From: Beijerinckiaceae bacterium | GTDB lineage: Bacteria; Pseudomonadota; Alphaproteobacteria; Rhizobiales; Beijerinckiaceae | Assembly: GCA_019745195.1 (NCBI GenBank) | Contig: JAIETL010000038.1 | Location: 62,001-126,000 of the forward strand | Direction: 5' to 3' | DNA length: 64,000 nucleotides | Part shown: in pieces, positions 55,204 to 64,000 of the stretch | How positions within the stretch are numbered: the first letter of the stretch is position 1 | How the letters are laid out: each line of letters begins with the position of its first letter | The notes under the pieces: generated by a model | The model's input: only the letters and a program-made list of their open reading frames with translations | Databases searched by the model: none | What the model was told of the DNA's origin: nothing | Position numbers and translations under genes: made by a program

Positions 55204-56385
55204 ATGGCGCCCCGCAGCAAGCCGCCGCTCACCCTGACCACGGCGCAGGCCCGCGCCATATGGCTGCGCGCCCAGCGGCTCGACGCGCGCGAGCCCTTCG
55301 GCTCGGGGCCGCAGGCGGTGGCGGCGGCGGTCGCCCATCTCGGCTATGTCCAGATCGACACGATCAACGTGATCGAGCGCTGTCACCACCACATCCTCTA
55401 CAGCCGCATCCCGAACTACCGGCGCGCCGATCTGGCCGTGGCGCAGTCGGCCGAGAAGAGCGTGTTCGAGTACTGGACGCATGCGCTGTCCTATGTCGCG
55501 ACATCCGATCTGCGCTTCTTCCTGCCGGCGATGAAGGCGCATCGCGAGGAGCCGAGGCGCTGGTCGGCGGTGGGCGGACGCGAGGAGGCGCGAAAGCTGC
55601 TCGCGCGCATCCGCAAGCAGGGCGCGCTGACGATCCGCGACATCGACACCGATGTGCTGGTCGAGAAAGCGCATCTCTGGGCGAGCAAGAAGCCGTCAAA
55701 GGGCCTGCTGGAGCGCGCCTTCTACGATGGCGAGCTGGTGGTCTCGGCCCGCGCCGGCATGCTCAAGACCTATGAGCTGATGGAGCGGCATTTCGCGTTC
55801 GAGAAGCGCCCGACGCCTGCCAGCGAGCGGCAGTTGACGGCCTATGTGCTCGACCGGGCCCTGCGCGCGCAGGGCGTGGTCAGCCTCGATTCGATCTGCC
55901 ATCTCGACGCGCCGCGCAAGAAGGCGGTGGCCGAGCTGATCGCGGCGCGGGTCAAGCGACGGGAACTCGTCCCTATCAGGATCGAGGGCGCGGAGAAGTC
56001 GCCGCACTGGCTGCCGCGCGATCTGCTCGACGCGCCGGCGACGGAGCCCGATTCCGGCCTTGTCCATATTCTGTCGCCCTTCGATCCGCTGATCATCCAG
56101 CGCAAGCGGACCAAGGCGATCGTCGGCTACGGCCATGTCTTCGAGGCCTATCTGCCGAAGGAAAAGCGCGTCTTCGGCTATTTCGCGCTGCCGGTGCTGG
56201 TCGGAGACCGCATCGTCGCGGTGCTCGACCTGAAGACCGACCGGGCGGCTGGCAGGCTGCTGATCCAGCAATGGAGCTGGATCGAGGGCTGCGAGAGCGC
56301 GGAGGCGAAGGCGCGGATCGAGGCGGAGCTTTCGCGGTTCGAGCGGTTCCAGCTCGGGCGGGAAGAGCTTGTTGAGTTGGAATAG
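55204..56385 (+). CDS. YcaQ-like DNA glycosylase (winged-helix protein)
   Basis: A 393-residue HTH_42/YcaQ family protein. The catalytic QxD motif of the family reads QID (Gln50-Asp52) in YVQIDTINVIERCHH. Winged-helix segments follow, and the C-terminal beta barrel contains LSPFDPLIIQRKRT. YcaQ-type enzymes unhook DNA interstrand crosslinks. It is monocistronic, followed by a family C repeat. Confidence 0.88.
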   Translation: MAPRSKPPLTLTTAQARAIWLRAQRLDAREPFGSGPQAVAAAVAHLGYVQIDTINVIERCHHHILYSRIPNYRRADLAVAQSAEKSVFEYWTHALSYVATSDLRFFLPAMKAHREEPRRWSAVGGREEARKLLARIRKQGALTIRDIDTDVLVEKAHLWASKKPSKGLLERAFYDGELVVSARAGMLKTYELMERHFAFEKRPTPASERQLTAYVLDRALRAQGVVSLDSICHLDAPRKKAVAELIAARVKRRELVPIRIEGAEKSPHWLPRDLLDAPATEPDSGLVHILSPFDPLIIQRKRTKAIVGYGHVFEAYLPKEKRVFGYFALPVLVGDRIVAVLDLKTDRAAGRLLIQQWSWIEGCESAEAKARIEAELSRFERFQLGREELVELE

Positions 56386-56391
56386 CGCCTG

Positions 56392-56470
56392 CCGTCATTG
56401 CGAGCGCAGCGAAGCAATCCAGAGGGTTGCGCGAGACGCCTGGATTGCTTCGCTATGCTCGCAATGACGG
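56392..56470. repeat. Palindromic repeat, family C copy 1 (79 bp)
   Basis: Terminal inverted arms of about 30 bp starting CCGTCATTGCGAGCGCAGCG, with one mismatch (CGCTATGCTC). The identical-length second copy is at 58302-58380. It lies between the convergent YcaQ-like and mutT genes. Confidence 0.93.
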
Positions 56471-56477
56471 TTGAGCC

Positions 56478-56882
56478 TCACACCCCCAGCAGATCGACCA
56501 GATGCGGGATCAGCGGCTCGTCGGCCGGCGGCATCGCCAGTTCCCTTAGCTTGCCGGGGCGGACCCATTTCAGGGGCTGGTCCTCGCGGGAGGCGACCTG
56601 CCCCTCCCAGCGCCGGCAGATGTAGAGCGGCATCAGCAGATGGAACTCGGGATAGGCGAAGCTGGCGAAGGTCAACGGCGCGAGGCAGTCCTCCTTCACC
56701 GTGATGCCGAGCTCTTCGGCCAGCTCGCGGATCAGCGCGGGCTCGGGCCGCTCGCCGGCCTCCAGCTTGCCGCCGGGGAACTCCCACAGCCCGGCCAGCG
56801 CCTTGCCCTCCGGGCGCTGCGCGACGAGGACCCGGCTGTCGGCATCGATCAGGGCGCAGGCGACGACGAGGAGGAGTTTCAA
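56478..56882 (-). CDS. mutT: Nudix hydrolase MutT ((deoxy)nucleoside triphosphate pyrophosphohydrolase)
   Basis: A 134-residue Nudix protein. The full Nudix box (residues 37-60) shows GGKLEAGE, then RELAEELGI. MutT-type enzymes remove 8-oxo-dGTP from the nucleotide pool. It is the last gene of a leftward unit with the lipoprotein and EamA genes (8-nt gap to the lipoprotein). Confidence 0.92.
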   Translation of the reverse strand: MKLLLVVACALIDADSRVLVAQRPEGKALAGLWEFPGGKLEAGERPEPALIRELAEELGITVKEDCLAPLTFASFAYPEFHLLMPLYICRRWEGQVASREDQPLKWVRPGKLRELAMPPADEPLIPHLVDLLGV

Positions 56883-56890
56883 GCGATCTC

Positions 56891-57397
56891 TCAGTATCTC
56901 GACAGGACGACGCTGACCGGCTGGGTTTCCTTGCCCGTCAGCGTCACCGTGTCATAGACCGAGCCGCCCTGCCGGAACAGCGCGTCCTCGTCGCCCCAGA
57001 TCACCTGCGTCGTGATGAAATATTCGCCCGGCGGCACGTTTTCGAAGGCGAACTTGCCGTTGGCCTCGGCCTTGGTGGTGCGGCTGTATTCGCCATAGCG
57101 CGGGTCGGGATTGTCGTCGCGCGGATAGCCTGAATGGGGGACGTATTTGCCCTTGCCGTAGAGCTGCGTGAAGCGCTCGCGCGAGAACGGCGTCGCCGGG
57201 ATCAGACGCACGACCTGGCCCGCAGCATTGACCACGACGCCCGTCGACTTGGTCAGGAAGGCATGGCCGACGACGACGCCCTTGCCGGGCTTCTTGATGA
57301 AGGCGACCTCCTCGACGGAGAACTGCGCGACCGTCGGCTGGCGATCGACGCAAGCCGCCAGCAGCACCGCGACGCAGACTCCCAGCACCAGCTTCAT
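56891..57397 (-). CDS. Lipoprotein with carboxypeptidase-regulatory-like fold
   Basis: A 168-residue protein. The lipobox is LLAAC (lipidated Cys16). The C-terminal part KAEANGKFAFENVPPGEYFITTQV resembles the carboxypeptidase regulatory-like (transthyretin-like) beta-sandwich. The function is unknown, probably periplasm-facing membrane binding. The ATG overlaps the EamA stop by 4 nt. Confidence 0.82.
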   Translation of the reverse strand: MKLVLGVCVAVLLAACVDRQPTVAQFSVEEVAFIKKPGKGVVVGHAFLTKSTGVVVNAAGQVVRLIPATPFSRERFTQLYGKGKYVPHSGYPRDDNPDPRYGEYSRTTKAEANGKFAFENVPPGEYFITTQVIWGDEDALFRQGGSVYDTVTLTGKETQPVSVVLSRY

Positions 57398-58308
57398 GCC
57401 GTCCTCGCCAACCGCCCCGACGTCGTCACCAGGAAGACGCCGGCGAGGATGATGCAACCTCCGATTATCTGCCGCAACTCCAGCGTCTCTTTGAGCACCA
57501 GAATGCCCATTATCGTGGCGACGGTCGGTACGAGGTAACCGGTCATCGCGGCCTTTGTCGGACCGGCGGCGCGGATCAGCCGCATGAAAACGGCCATCGG
57601 GATCGCGGTCGAGAGCAGGCCGAGCGCCAGCATGGCGGGGACGTGTCCGCCGGTCGGCGCAAAGGCGGAGGGGCCGGCGAAAACAAGCGCGAGGAGCAGC
57701 GCGACGATGCCGGAGACGACCTGCTGGCCGAGCGCGAGCCGCGCCGGATCGCCGGCGGAGGCGGGAACGGCGCGGGCGTAAAGATTGCCGACGCTGTAGC
57801 CCAGCGTCACGCCGACCATGGCGAGCACGCCGAGCGCCGTGCCGCCGCCTTCGATCAGACGCGGGCCGATCAGGAGCGCGACGCCGGCCATGCCGAGCAG
57901 GATGCCGCCGAGCCGACGTGCGCTGATGCGTTCCTCGGCGAAGAGGAAATGCGCGAACACCGCCGTCACCAGCGGCCCGGCCGCCTGGATCATCGCGGCG
58001 GGGCCGCTGGCGAGTTGCACCAGCGCATAGGCGACGAGCACATTGGGCACCCAGCCATTGGTCGTGCCCAGCGCGATCCAGTGCCTGATCTCGTCGCGGC
58101 GCGGGAACGGGTTTTGGCCAAGCCAGACAACGTAAGCCGCGAGCGCCGCCGCCCCGAGCAATCCGCGCCCGGCCGCTATGGCGAGCGGCGAGACTTCGCC
58201 GTTCATCAGCTTGATGAACAGGAAGCTGCAGCCCCAGAAGAGCGAGCAGACCAGAAGATGGCCGGCGACGAAGGCGCGGCTGGGAGTGAGCGTGTCGTTA
58301 CCCGTCAT
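57394..58308 (-). CDS. EamA/DMT-family transporter
   Basis: A 304-residue drug/metabolite transporter with about ten helices in two EamA repeats (LVCSLFWGCSFLFIKLMNGEVSPLAIAAGRG and TALGVLAMVGVTLGYSVGNLYAR). The ATG start, giving MTGNDTLTPSRAF, lies inside a family C repeat. The frame remains open through the rest of the repeat, which does not look coding. The repeat appears to supply the start codon. Confidence 0.88.
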   Translation of the reverse strand: MTGNDTLTPSRAFVAGHLLVCSLFWGCSFLFIKLMNGEVSPLAIAAGRGLLGAAALAAYVVWLGQNPFPRRDEIRHWIALGTTNGWVPNVLVAYALVQLASGPAAMIQAAGPLVTAVFAHFLFAEERISARRLGGILLGMAGVALLIGPRLIEGGGTALGVLAMVGVTLGYSVGNLYARAVPASAGDPARLALGQQVVSGIVALLLALVFAGPSAFAPTGGHVPAMLALGLLSTAIPMAVFMRLIRAAGPTKAAMTGYLVPTVATIMGILVLKETLELRQIIGGCIILAGVFLVTTSGRLARTA

Positions 58309-58380
58309 TGCGAGCGCAGCGAAGCAATCCAGGAGGATCGCGCAAACTTCTGGATTGCTTCGCTGCGCTCGCAATGACGG
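58302..58380. repeat. Palindromic repeat, family C copy 2 (79 bp)
   Basis: Near-perfect inverted repeat with arms beginning CCGTCATTGCGAGCGCAGCG and a ~19-nt loop, same length as copy 1 at 56392-56470. Its left 7 bp overlap the start codon of the EamA gene. It lies just downstream of argJ on the other side. Confidence 0.93.
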
Positions 58381-58392
58381 GATAGGATCATT

Positions 58393-59643
58393 CTACGACC
58401 TGTAGTCGCCATTGATCTCGACATAGGCCTTTGTCAGGTCGCAGGTCCAGACGGTGGACCTGCCCCGACCGAGACCGAGATCGGCGGTGATCACGATGTG
58501 CTCGCCGGTCATGTAGGCGGAGACGGCTGCCTCGTCATAGGAGGGGGCGCGCGCGCCCTGCCTTGCGACCATGATGTCGCCGAAGGAGATGTCGAGCCTG
58601 TCGCGGTCGGCCGGCTCGCCGGCCTTCCCCACCGCCATGACGACGCGACCCCAATTGGCGTCCTCGCCGGCGATGGCGGTCTTGACCAGCGGCGAATTCG
58701 CGATCGAAAGCGCGACGCGCTTGGCCGAGCGCGAGGATTGCGCGCCGGCCACGCGCACCTCGACGAATTTGCGTGCGCCCTCGCCGTCCTTGCAGACGAG
58801 ATGGGCGAGGTCGAGCAGCAGCGCATTGAGCGCGCGCTTGAAGCCGGAGAGGCGGGGATCGTTGACTTCGGTAATCGCGGGGACGCCCCGGTCCTTCGCC
58901 TTGCCGGTCGCGAACAGCATCAGCGTGTCGGAGGTCGAGGTGTCGCTGTCGATGGTGACGGCGTTGAAAGAGCCTTTCACACCCTTCGACAGCAGCGCTT
59001 GCAGCACGGGGGCAGCGATGGGAGCGTCTGTGAAGACGAAGGAGAGCATCGTCGCCATGTCGGGTGCGATCATGCCGGCGCCCTTGGCGATGCCGGCGAG
59101 CACGACCTCATGGCCGTCGATCTTCGCTTTGCGGGACAGCGCCTTCGGGAAGGTGTCCGTGGTCATGATCGCCTTGGCCGCGTCGATCCAGGGACCGTCC
59201 GCTGCGCGGCTGGCGCAATCGACCAGCACGCCCTCGAACTTGGTCGCATCGAGCGGCTCGCCGATCACACCCGTCGAGGCGATGAAGACCTGCTCGGGCT
59301 TGCAGCCGGCGGCCTTGGCCGCGATCTGCGCGGTGAGCTTGACCGAGTCGCGGCCCTTCAACCCGGTGAAGGCGTTGGCGTTGCCTGAATTGACGACTAC
59401 GGCGCGCGCAAGACCCTGCTTCAGGTTCTCGCGGCACCAGTCGACCGGGGCCGACGGGCATTTCGAGCGGGTGAAGACGCCCGAGACTTGAGTGCCCTCG
59501 TCGAGCAGCATCAGCACGACATCGGTGCGGCCCTTGTAGCGGATGCCGGCTTCCGCCGTGGCGAAGCGGACGCCGGGAACGGCTGGAACCTTGGGCTGGC
59601 GCTTTGGCGCGAGCGGGGAAACGGGAACATCCTTGCCGGCCAT
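58393..59643 (-). CDS. argJ: Bifunctional glutamate N-acetyltransferase/amino-acid acetyltransferase ArgJ
   Basis: ArgJ, 416 residues. It transfers acetyl from N-acetylornithine to glutamate in cyclic arginine synthesis. Self-cleavage before Thr198 ([10 protein letters not shown]) gives the two subunits, and the oxyanion motif is STGVIG. Ribosome-binding site AGGAGA. The start at [10 protein letters not shown] is the family N-terminus. Confidence 0.96.
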   Translation of the reverse strand: MAGKDVPVSPLAPKRQPKVPAVPGVRFATAEAGIRYKGRTDVVLMLLDEGTQVSGVFTRSKCPSAPVDWCRENLKQGLARAVVVNSGNANAFTGLKGRDSVKLTAQIAAKAAGCKPEQVFIASTGVIGEPLDATKFEGVLVDCASRAADGPWIDAAKAIMTTDTFPKALSRKAKIDGHEVVLAGIAKGAGMIAPDMATMLSFVFTDAPIAAPVLQALLSKGVKGSFNAVTIDSDTSTSDTLMLFATGKAKDRGVPAITEVNDPRLSGFKRALNALLLDLAHLVCKDGEGARKFVEVRVAGAQSSRSAKRVALSIANSPLVKTAIAGEDANWGRVVMAVGKAGEPADRDRLDISFGDIMVARQGARAPSYDEAAVSAYMTGEHIVITADLGLGRGRSTVWTCDLTKAYVEINGDYRS

Positions 59644-59758
59644 TTGAGACGTCTCCTGTGCGGGAGGCCGGTGTGCCGCAGGCGGGCGACGAAAACAAGG
59701 AGGCTTGATATCTCGCGATCGGGCCCAAGGCACGCTGTGCGACGCGCCGGGCAAACGT

Positions 59759-59789
59759 GATTTGCCAATAGGCAAATCGTAGTTACATT
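59759..59789 (+). promoter_or_regulatory. Leaderless promoter and palindromic operator of brnTA module 2
   Basis: An 8-bp perfect inverted repeat, GATTTGCC-N4-GGCAAATC (59759-59778), overlaps a -35 TTGCCA. A -10 TACATT (59784-59789) follows after a 16-nt spacer, then 5 nt to the ATG. The palindrome is positioned for repression by BrnA. Confidence 0.75.
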
Positions 59790-59794
59790 GCGCC

Positions 59795-60058
59795 ATGGAG
59801 ATCGAGTTCGACCCGGCGAAGGAGGCGACCAACCTCGCCAAGCATCGCATCTCGCTTGGCAGAGCAAAAGAACTTGAGGTTTTGGCGTTTCAGGAAGATC
59901 GCAGATTCGACTATGGCGAGACCCGCTACCGCGCCTGGGGAATGATCGACGGAGCGATTTATTCCCTGGCCTTCACTCGCGTCGAGGGTCGGCTGCGCGC
60001 GATCAGTCTGCGTCGCGCCCAAGACAAGGAGATGAGACGTCATGTCCCGCGAACCTGA
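59795..60058 (+). CDS. brnT: BrnT toxin, module 2
   Basis: An 87-residue BrnT-family ribonuclease toxin. Typical segments are [39 protein letters not shown] and [11 protein letters not shown]. The protein differs clearly from module 1. The start lies 5 nt after a TACATT -10. It overlaps brnA by 17 nt. Confidence 0.94.
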   Translation: MEIEFDPAKEATNLAKHRISLGRAKELEVLAFQEDRRFDYGETRYRAWGMIDGAIYSLAFTRVEGRLRAISLRRAQDKEMRRHVPRT

Positions 60059-60299
60059 AGTCGTCTTCGACGACGACAATCCCGAATGGACGGAACAGGA
60101 TTTCCGCACCGCCAAACCCGGTTGGACGCTCCCGCCCGAAATCCTCGCGGCTTTCCCCAATACGCCGCGCGGCCCGCAGGTCGCGCCGACGAAAGTGCAG
60201 GTCACGCTCAGGCTCGACCGCGACATCGTCGAGCGTTACCGGGCCACCGGGCGCGGCTGGCAGACCCGCATCAACGAGGCGCTGAAGAAGGTCGGCTGA
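60042..60299 (+). CDS. brnA: BrnA antitoxin, module 2
   Basis: An 85-residue BrnA antitoxin. The C-terminus VQVTLRLDRDIVERYRATGRGWQTRINEALKK is the DNA-binding part; the N-terminus is acidic (VVFDDDNPEWTEQDFR). The C-terminal part aligns with BrnA of module 1 at most positions while the N-terminal arms differ, so cross-talk on DNA but not between toxins is possible (inference). Confidence 0.94.
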   Translation: MSREPEVVFDDDNPEWTEQDFRTAKPGWTLPPEILAAFPNTPRGPQVAPTKVQVTLRLDRDIVERYRATGRGWQTRINEALKKVG

Positions 60300-60318
60300 C
60301 GCCTCAGACGTTTTTGCC

Positions 60319-61167
60319 TCAGGGCTTCTTCGGTTCGGCCGGAGCGGGAACCGCCGGCGTCGCCGGCTGGTCCAGCCGCTCGACCTTGGCGTTGTCGCGC
60401 AGCGCCACGATGATGTCCTGCTGTGCCTTGCGCTCGAGATACTGGTCGATCTGCGGCTTCACGGCGGCGAAGTCCGGCGCCGGCTTGGTGCGCCGGTCTT
60501 CCAGCCTGATCACATGCCAGCCGAACTGGCTCTTTACCGGTTCCGAAAGCTGGCCCTTTGTCAGCTTGAAGGCGGCCTCGGCGAATTCCGGCACCATGCG
60601 GTCCTTCGAGAACCAGCCGAGCGAGCCGCCTTCCTTGCCGGAGCCGGGGTCTTTCGAGATTTCGCCCGCGACCTTGGCGAAATCCTCGCCCTTCTTCAGC
60701 CGCTCGACAACGGCCTTGGCCTGCGCCTCCTCCTCGACGAGGATGTGGCGGGCGTTGACCTCCTCTTCCGGCGTCAGCGACTTGACGGTGTCGTCGAAGA
60801 GCTTCCTGGCGGCTTCCGGGGTGGCGGCCTTCCTGGCCTCATTGGCCAGATAGGCGTCGAGCAGCACCTTGTCGCGGTTATAGGCGAGGCGGGCTGCGAA
60901 ATCCGGCCCATCGCCGACCTTGGCGTCGGCGGCGGCCTTCGCGCCGAGCTTCAGATCGACGAGGTAGTTGATCACCTCGTCGCGCTTGCGCGCCTCGGGA
61001 ATCTGGGCGAGGCGCTCGCCGAGATCCTCGGTCGCCAAGCCGATCTCGCGTTCGGTGATCGGCAGCCCGTTCACCCGCGCGACGATCTTGTCGGCCTGCG
61101 CGAAGCCCGGCTGCGCGGCGAGCAGCGCGAAACCGAGGGACAGGGCGGCGAGGCGGGTAAGCTGCAT
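60319..61167 (-). CDS. Parvulin-type peptidylprolyl isomerase
   Basis: A 282-residue SurA/PrsA-like chaperone. The signal peptide is LAALSLGFALLAAQPGFAQA, followed by a SurA_N-like helical region. A parvulin domain follows (ARHILVEEEAQAKAVVERLKKGEDFAKVA; GGSLGWFSKDRMVPEFAEAAF; FGWHVIRLEDRR). It folds exported proteins in the periplasm. The ATG with AAAGG upstream is chosen; an ATG 24 nt upstream is possible. It is divergent from secA. Confidence 0.93.
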   Translation of the reverse strand: MQLTRLAALSLGFALLAAQPGFAQADKIVARVNGLPITEREIGLATEDLGERLAQIPEARKRDEVINYLVDLKLGAKAAADAKVGDGPDFAARLAYNRDKVLLDAYLANEARKAATPEAARKLFDDTVKSLTPEEEVNARHILVEEEAQAKAVVERLKKGEDFAKVAGEISKDPGSGKEGGSLGWFSKDRMVPEFAEAAFKLTKGQLSEPVKSQFGWHVIRLEDRRTKPAPDFAAVKPQIDQYLERKAQQDIIVALRDNAKVERLDQPATPAVPAPAEPKKP

Positions 61168-61509
61168 GACATGAGCCTTTCGCAGTGACATGGTCTCAGA
61201 CGATCATGCCGGCTCCCTGCCAGTTGAACGCGGCAAAGGCAAGGCGGCTGAGCCACTTAAGCAGCGTCTTCACGCAGCTTTGCGCGCCCGTCGCGCGGCA
61301 GGCGCGGTCACGTCGGCGCGGGGCCTTGGAAGCAGGCTGCGAAAACCCCACATCTGCCGTGATTTAACCGCAGCGTCGGCTCCATGCGACGCTGGACCCC
61401 GCCATCGCGCGAGTCTAAACACGCGGTCGCATTTGAAATTCAGTCTTCGCGCCGCTGATCGGGCTTCGCCCGGCGCGGCGCCCAAGGCGCACCACCCGAA
61501 AGGCCCACC
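61168..61509. other. 342-bp divergent intergenic region upstream of secA
   Basis: No gene is supported here. It holds a stem of 8-bp perfect arms, CAGCGTCG/CGACGCTG, with an 8-nt loop (61371-61394), and a GC-rich stretch of short GGCGC repeats just before the secA ATG. Promoters for the isomerase gene and secA must lie here but cannot be assigned. Confidence 0.5.

Positions 61510-64000
<2,491 letters not shown>

Overview
The window reads as chromosomal DNA of a GC-rich alphaproteobacterium of the order Hyphomicrobiales, most likely Bosea or a close relative (inference). The grounds are the hemC-hemD/mic60-hemY block, a DUF2125 protein, an RpoH-type sigma factor, a Mur-type Fur protein with a TGCAA-N5-TTGCA operator beside sitABCD, an EcfG-type promoter (GGAAC-N16-CGTT), a TAXI-TRAP transporter with DUF1850, and three families of ~80-110 bp palindromic repeats. 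No rRNA, tRNA, CRISPR array, prophage or insertion sequence was recognised. The window opens in the 3' end of ftsX and closes inside secA.

Layout. 0-9 kb: envelope and housekeeping genes (YdcF, PlsC, ChaC, DUF2125, RpoH, RluD) and a LysR gene divergent from an NAD-dependent epimerase-like gene. 9-14 kb: hemC, a single ORF joining HemD to a mitofilin/Mic60-like membrane protein, and hemY, all leftward. 14-21.5 kb: tsaD, gpsA, a small protein, EVE, DUF2235, acetyl-CoA synthetase, then a ferric-reductase-like membrane protein with a Tat-exported partner. 21.8-27.5 kb: an M29 aminopeptidase and the Mur/SitABCD manganese module. 27.5-30.6 kb: a secreted subtilase, an ECF sigma/anti-sigma pair and a tiny charge-symmetric secreted peptide, linked by three copies of the same promoter, GGAAT-N16-CGTT. 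30.6-38 kb: transglutaminase, luciferase-like monooxygenase, a two-component system, a NIPSNAP/hydrolase/aspartate-dehydrogenase operon, a small EcfG-type stress gene and an enoyl-CoA hydratase. 38-42.6 kb: a leftward operon of GGT-like protein, amidase and cobalt-type nitrile hydratase with its accessory protein. 43-46.8 kb: a TAXI-TRAP transporter. 47-48.7 kb: opgD. 48.7-54.8 kb: BrnTA module 1, then zinc uptake (a small His-rich membrane peptide, znuC, znuB, znuA, a COG0523 GTPase, a WD40 protein). 55-64 kb: YcaQ-like, MutT, a lipoprotein, EamA, ArgJ, BrnTA module 2, a parvulin-type isomerase and secA.

How the genes work together. Manganese (SitABCD/Mur) and zinc (ZnuABC with two similar Zur-like boxes) import lie 22 kb apart. 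The third metal ligand of the two binding proteins differs as expected (Glu in SitA, His in ZnuA). The nitrile hydratase and amidase would convert a nitrile to an amide and then to an acid. The strongest candidate for an undescribed system is the ECF-sigma/subtilase/peptide locus: three transcription units share one promoter signature, two of them fire divergently from one 11-bp palindrome, and both exported products begin with an aspartate run after the signal sequence.
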